6,355 nucleotides of DNA. It comes from Cytophagaceae bacterium (GTDB taxonomy: Bacteria > Bacteroidota > Bacteroidia > Cytophagales > Spirosomataceae). The notes below the pieces were generated by a model. That model searched no databases. It was given only the letters and a program-made list of their open reading frames with translations, and was not told where the DNA came from. Made by a program: the position numbers and the translations under genes. Where the stretch lies: NCBI GenBank assembly GCA_027485075.1, contig JAIXRT010000072.1, positions 1-6,355 of the forward strand, read 5' to 3'. Shown here piece by piece: positions 4,382 through 6,355 of the stretch; the first letter of the stretch is position 1; the number at the start of each line of letters is the position of its first letter.

Positions 4382-6355
4382 ATGGGAATTAGCCCAAAGG
4401 AGGAGAAGTTTATCAACAATCTTCAACAAGAGATTTTAGATTATTTGGAACTGAACGATGATCGTTCGTTTTCAGTGAATCAATTACACAAGGCGTTTGC
4501 AATTCGCGATCGCAAGACCAAGGAAATTTATTCGGACGTTGTCGCGCGCTTGGTGCGTGAGGGCCGTTTAATTAAACAGGCGGATGGGAATGTGCGCGTG
4601 GATACCGATTCATTTATGGTGGAAGGCCGCGTAGATCATGTCAATGCGCGTTTTGCATTTATCGTGCGCGATGATGCCGAGAAAGATATTTGGGTTTCGA
4701 CCCAGGATTTATATGATGCCAAAGACGGGGATCGTGTTCGCGTTCAAGCGCGTAAATCATCGACTAAGAAGCAAGACCGCCCGGAAGGTGAGGTCGTTGA
4801 AATCTTAGAACGCCGTTCTGCGGAGCTCGTGGGTGTCCTTCAAGTGACCCCTGGCTATTCGTTTTTGATCCCAGATTCTAAGAAAATTTACGAAGATATT
4901 TATGTCAATCGCTACGAGACGATGGGCGCGAATCACTTAGATAAAGTGATTGTGGAAGTGTTACGTTGGGCCACTCCCGGTAAAAAAGCCGAAGGTCGTG
5001 TGGTTAAAGTCTTAGGTAAGGCGGGTGAAAATGAGACAGAAATGCACTCAATTTTAGCAGAATATGGCTTACCCTATGAGTTTCCAGAGGCGGTGGAAGA
5101 CGCCGCAGATGCGATCTCTGTGACGATTCCGAAGGATGAAATTAAGAAGCGTAAGGATTTGCGCAAGGTGTTGACCTTTACGATTGACCCGATTGACGCC
5201 AAGGATTTTGACGATGCCATCAGTTACCAAGTGTTGAAAAATGGGAATACGGAGATTGGCGTTCACATTGCGGATGTTTCCTACTATGTGAAGCCGGGCA
5301 GTATCTTGGATCAAGAGGCGTACAAACGCGCGACATCGGTGTATTTAGTGGATCGCGTGGTACCGATGTTGCCCGAGAAATTATCGAATGGTCTGTGTTC
5401 TTTACGGCCAAACGAAGATAAATTAACTTTCTCCGCCATCTTCGAATTCAATGAAAAAGGAGCGGTGGTGAACGAGTGGTTCGGTCGGACTGTCATCCAT
5501 TCGGATCGTCGGTTTGCGTACGAACAAGCGCAAGAATTGATCGAACATACGGGCGAGGTGACGGATTCGTATGAACCTATCATTAAACATTTAAATCAGT
5601 TTGCACATATTTTACGCGAGGCTCGTTTTAAAACTGGCTCGGTGAATTTTGAAACGGCGGAGGTTCGTTTTGAGTTGGACGCTGACGGCAAGCCTATTGC
5701 CGTGCACCCTCGGATACGAAAAGATGCGCATAAATTGATTGAAGAGTTTATGCTTTTGGCGAATAAAAAAGTAGCCACGTTTGTCCATGAAATGCGTCAA
5801 ACCGAGCCACGTAATACCATGGTATATCGGGTACATGAGGCGCCGGATCCGGAAAAATTGCGTGTATTTTCAACCTTTGCGAAGAAATTTGGGTATCAAG
5901 TGACGACGGAGCCGAAGCAGGTGAGTCATTCATTTAATGCGCTGATGGACGCGATTGAGGGTAAAGGCGAGGAGCATGTGTTACAGAGTTTGGCGGTGCG
6001 GACGATGTCTAAAGCGCGGTATAGTACGGATGCGGTGGGGCACTTTGGCCTAGCATTTCCGTTTTATTCTCACTTCACGAGTCCGATTCGTCGGTACCCG
6101 GATGTGATGACACATCGATTATTGCAGCATTATTTGGATGGGGGAGAATCTCCACAGCGTGCGCCTTTAGAAATTCAGTGTAAACATAGTTCTGATCGCG
6201 AGAAATTAGCGGCAGAAGCGGAGCGTGCGTCGATCAAGTACAAGCAGGTCGAGTATATGAGTTTGCATGAGCCGCAGGTATTTGACGGCATCATTACGGG
6301 TGTGACGGAGTTTGGTTTATTTGTGGAGATCGGCGATACGTCATGTGAGGGATTA
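4382..6355 (+). CDS. rnr: Ribonuclease R (RNB-family 3'-5' exoribonuclease), 3' end missing
   Basis: Processive magnesium-dependent exoribonuclease that degrades structured RNA in the cytoplasm. The first 658 residues are present and the frame is open to the window edge. Residues 15-70 look like the N-terminal winged-helix domain, followed by cold-shock domain 1 (about 80-123, with FAFIVRDD and DIWVS) and cold-shock domain 2 (about 148-208, with YSFLIPD and DIYV). The RNB catalytic domain begins near 257. Its metal site is IDPIDAKDFDDAI (268-280), where D269, D275, D277 and D278 correspond to the four catalytic aspartates of the family. HFGLAFPFYSHFTSPIRRYPD (554-574) is the other signature. 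The S1 domain starts near 633 (FDGIITGVTEFGLFVEIG) and is cut off. An in-frame TAG lies at 4370-4372, so ATG 4382 is the first possible start. An AAAGGAGG motif at 4396-4403 lies inside the gene, not before it. The presence of both a winged helix and two cold-shock domains favours RNase R over RNase II. Confidence 0.96.
   Translation, partial: MGISPKEEKFINNLQQEILDYLELNDDRSFSVNQLHKAFAIRDRKTKEIYSDVVARLVREGRLIKQADGNVRVDTDSFMVEGRVDHVNARFAFIVRDDAEKDIWVSTQDLYDAKDGDRVRVQARKSSTKKQDRPEGEVVEILERRSAELVGVLQVTPGYSFLIPDSKKIYEDIYVNRYETMGANHLDKVIVEVLRWATPGKKAEGRVVKVLGKAGENETEMHSILAEYGLPYEFPEAVEDAADAISVTIPKDEIKKRKDLRKVLTFTIDPIDAKDFDDAISYQVLKNGNTEIGVHIADVSYYVKPGSILDQEAYKRATSVYLVDRVVPMLPEKLSNGLCSLRPNEDKLTFSAIFEFNEKGAVVNEWFGRTVIHSDRRFAYEQAQELIEHTGEVTDSYEPIIKHLNQFAHILREARFKTGSVNFETAEVRFELDADGKPIAVHPRIRKDAHKLIEEFMLLANKKVATFVHEMRQTEPRNTMVYRVHEAPDPEKLRVFSTFAKKFGYQVTTEPKQVSHSFNALMDAIEGKGEEHVLQSLAVRTMSKARYSTDAVGHFGLAFPFYSHFTSPIRRYPDVMTHRLLQHYLDGGESPQRAPLEIQCKHSSDREKLAAEAERASIKYKQVEYMSLHEPQVFDGIITGVTEFGLFVEIGDTSCEGL

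Overview
The window looks like a stretch of Bacteroidota chromosome, with Cytophagales or a related order as the best guess. The evidence for this is a mammalian-type glutaminyl cyclase homologue, start codons that lack Shine-Dalgarno sequences, a good match to the Bacteroidota promoter consensus (TAnnTTTG), and proteins of the Bacteroidota type. The order and genus are inferred from protein flavour only; no search was run.

Layout. Positions 1-217 hold no convincing gene. They contain a dense cluster of direct, tandem and inverted repeats built around the word CTTTGGC/GCCAAAG. Positions 218-4302 are a tightly packed four-gene set on the minus strand, transcribed right to left: a glutaminyl-peptide cyclotransferase-like M28 protein, then gcvT (glycine cleavage T protein), comB (2-phosphosulfolactate phosphatase family), then thrC (threonine synthase). 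The first two junctions are TAATG one-base stop/start overlaps and the third is a 14-base overlap, so this is almost certainly one translationally coupled operon. Positions 4303-4381 are a 79-bp divergent intergenic region with candidate promoters facing both ways. From 4382 to the right edge runs the start of an RNase R gene on the plus strand, cut off inside its S1 domain.

How the genes work together. The proteins are housekeeping or envelope functions with no single obvious pathway. GcvT feeds glycine carbon to tetrahydrofolate, ThrC makes threonine (which can be a glycine source), ComB acts on a sulfonate phosphate ester, and the cyclase probably caps N-terminal glutamine on exported proteins. 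RNase R degrades structured RNA and is divergently transcribed. I do not see a defence system, mobile gene, CRISPR array or RNA gene. The least explained parts are the repeat cluster next to thrC, the antisense terminator-like hairpin inside the end of thrC, and the presence of comB in this operon.
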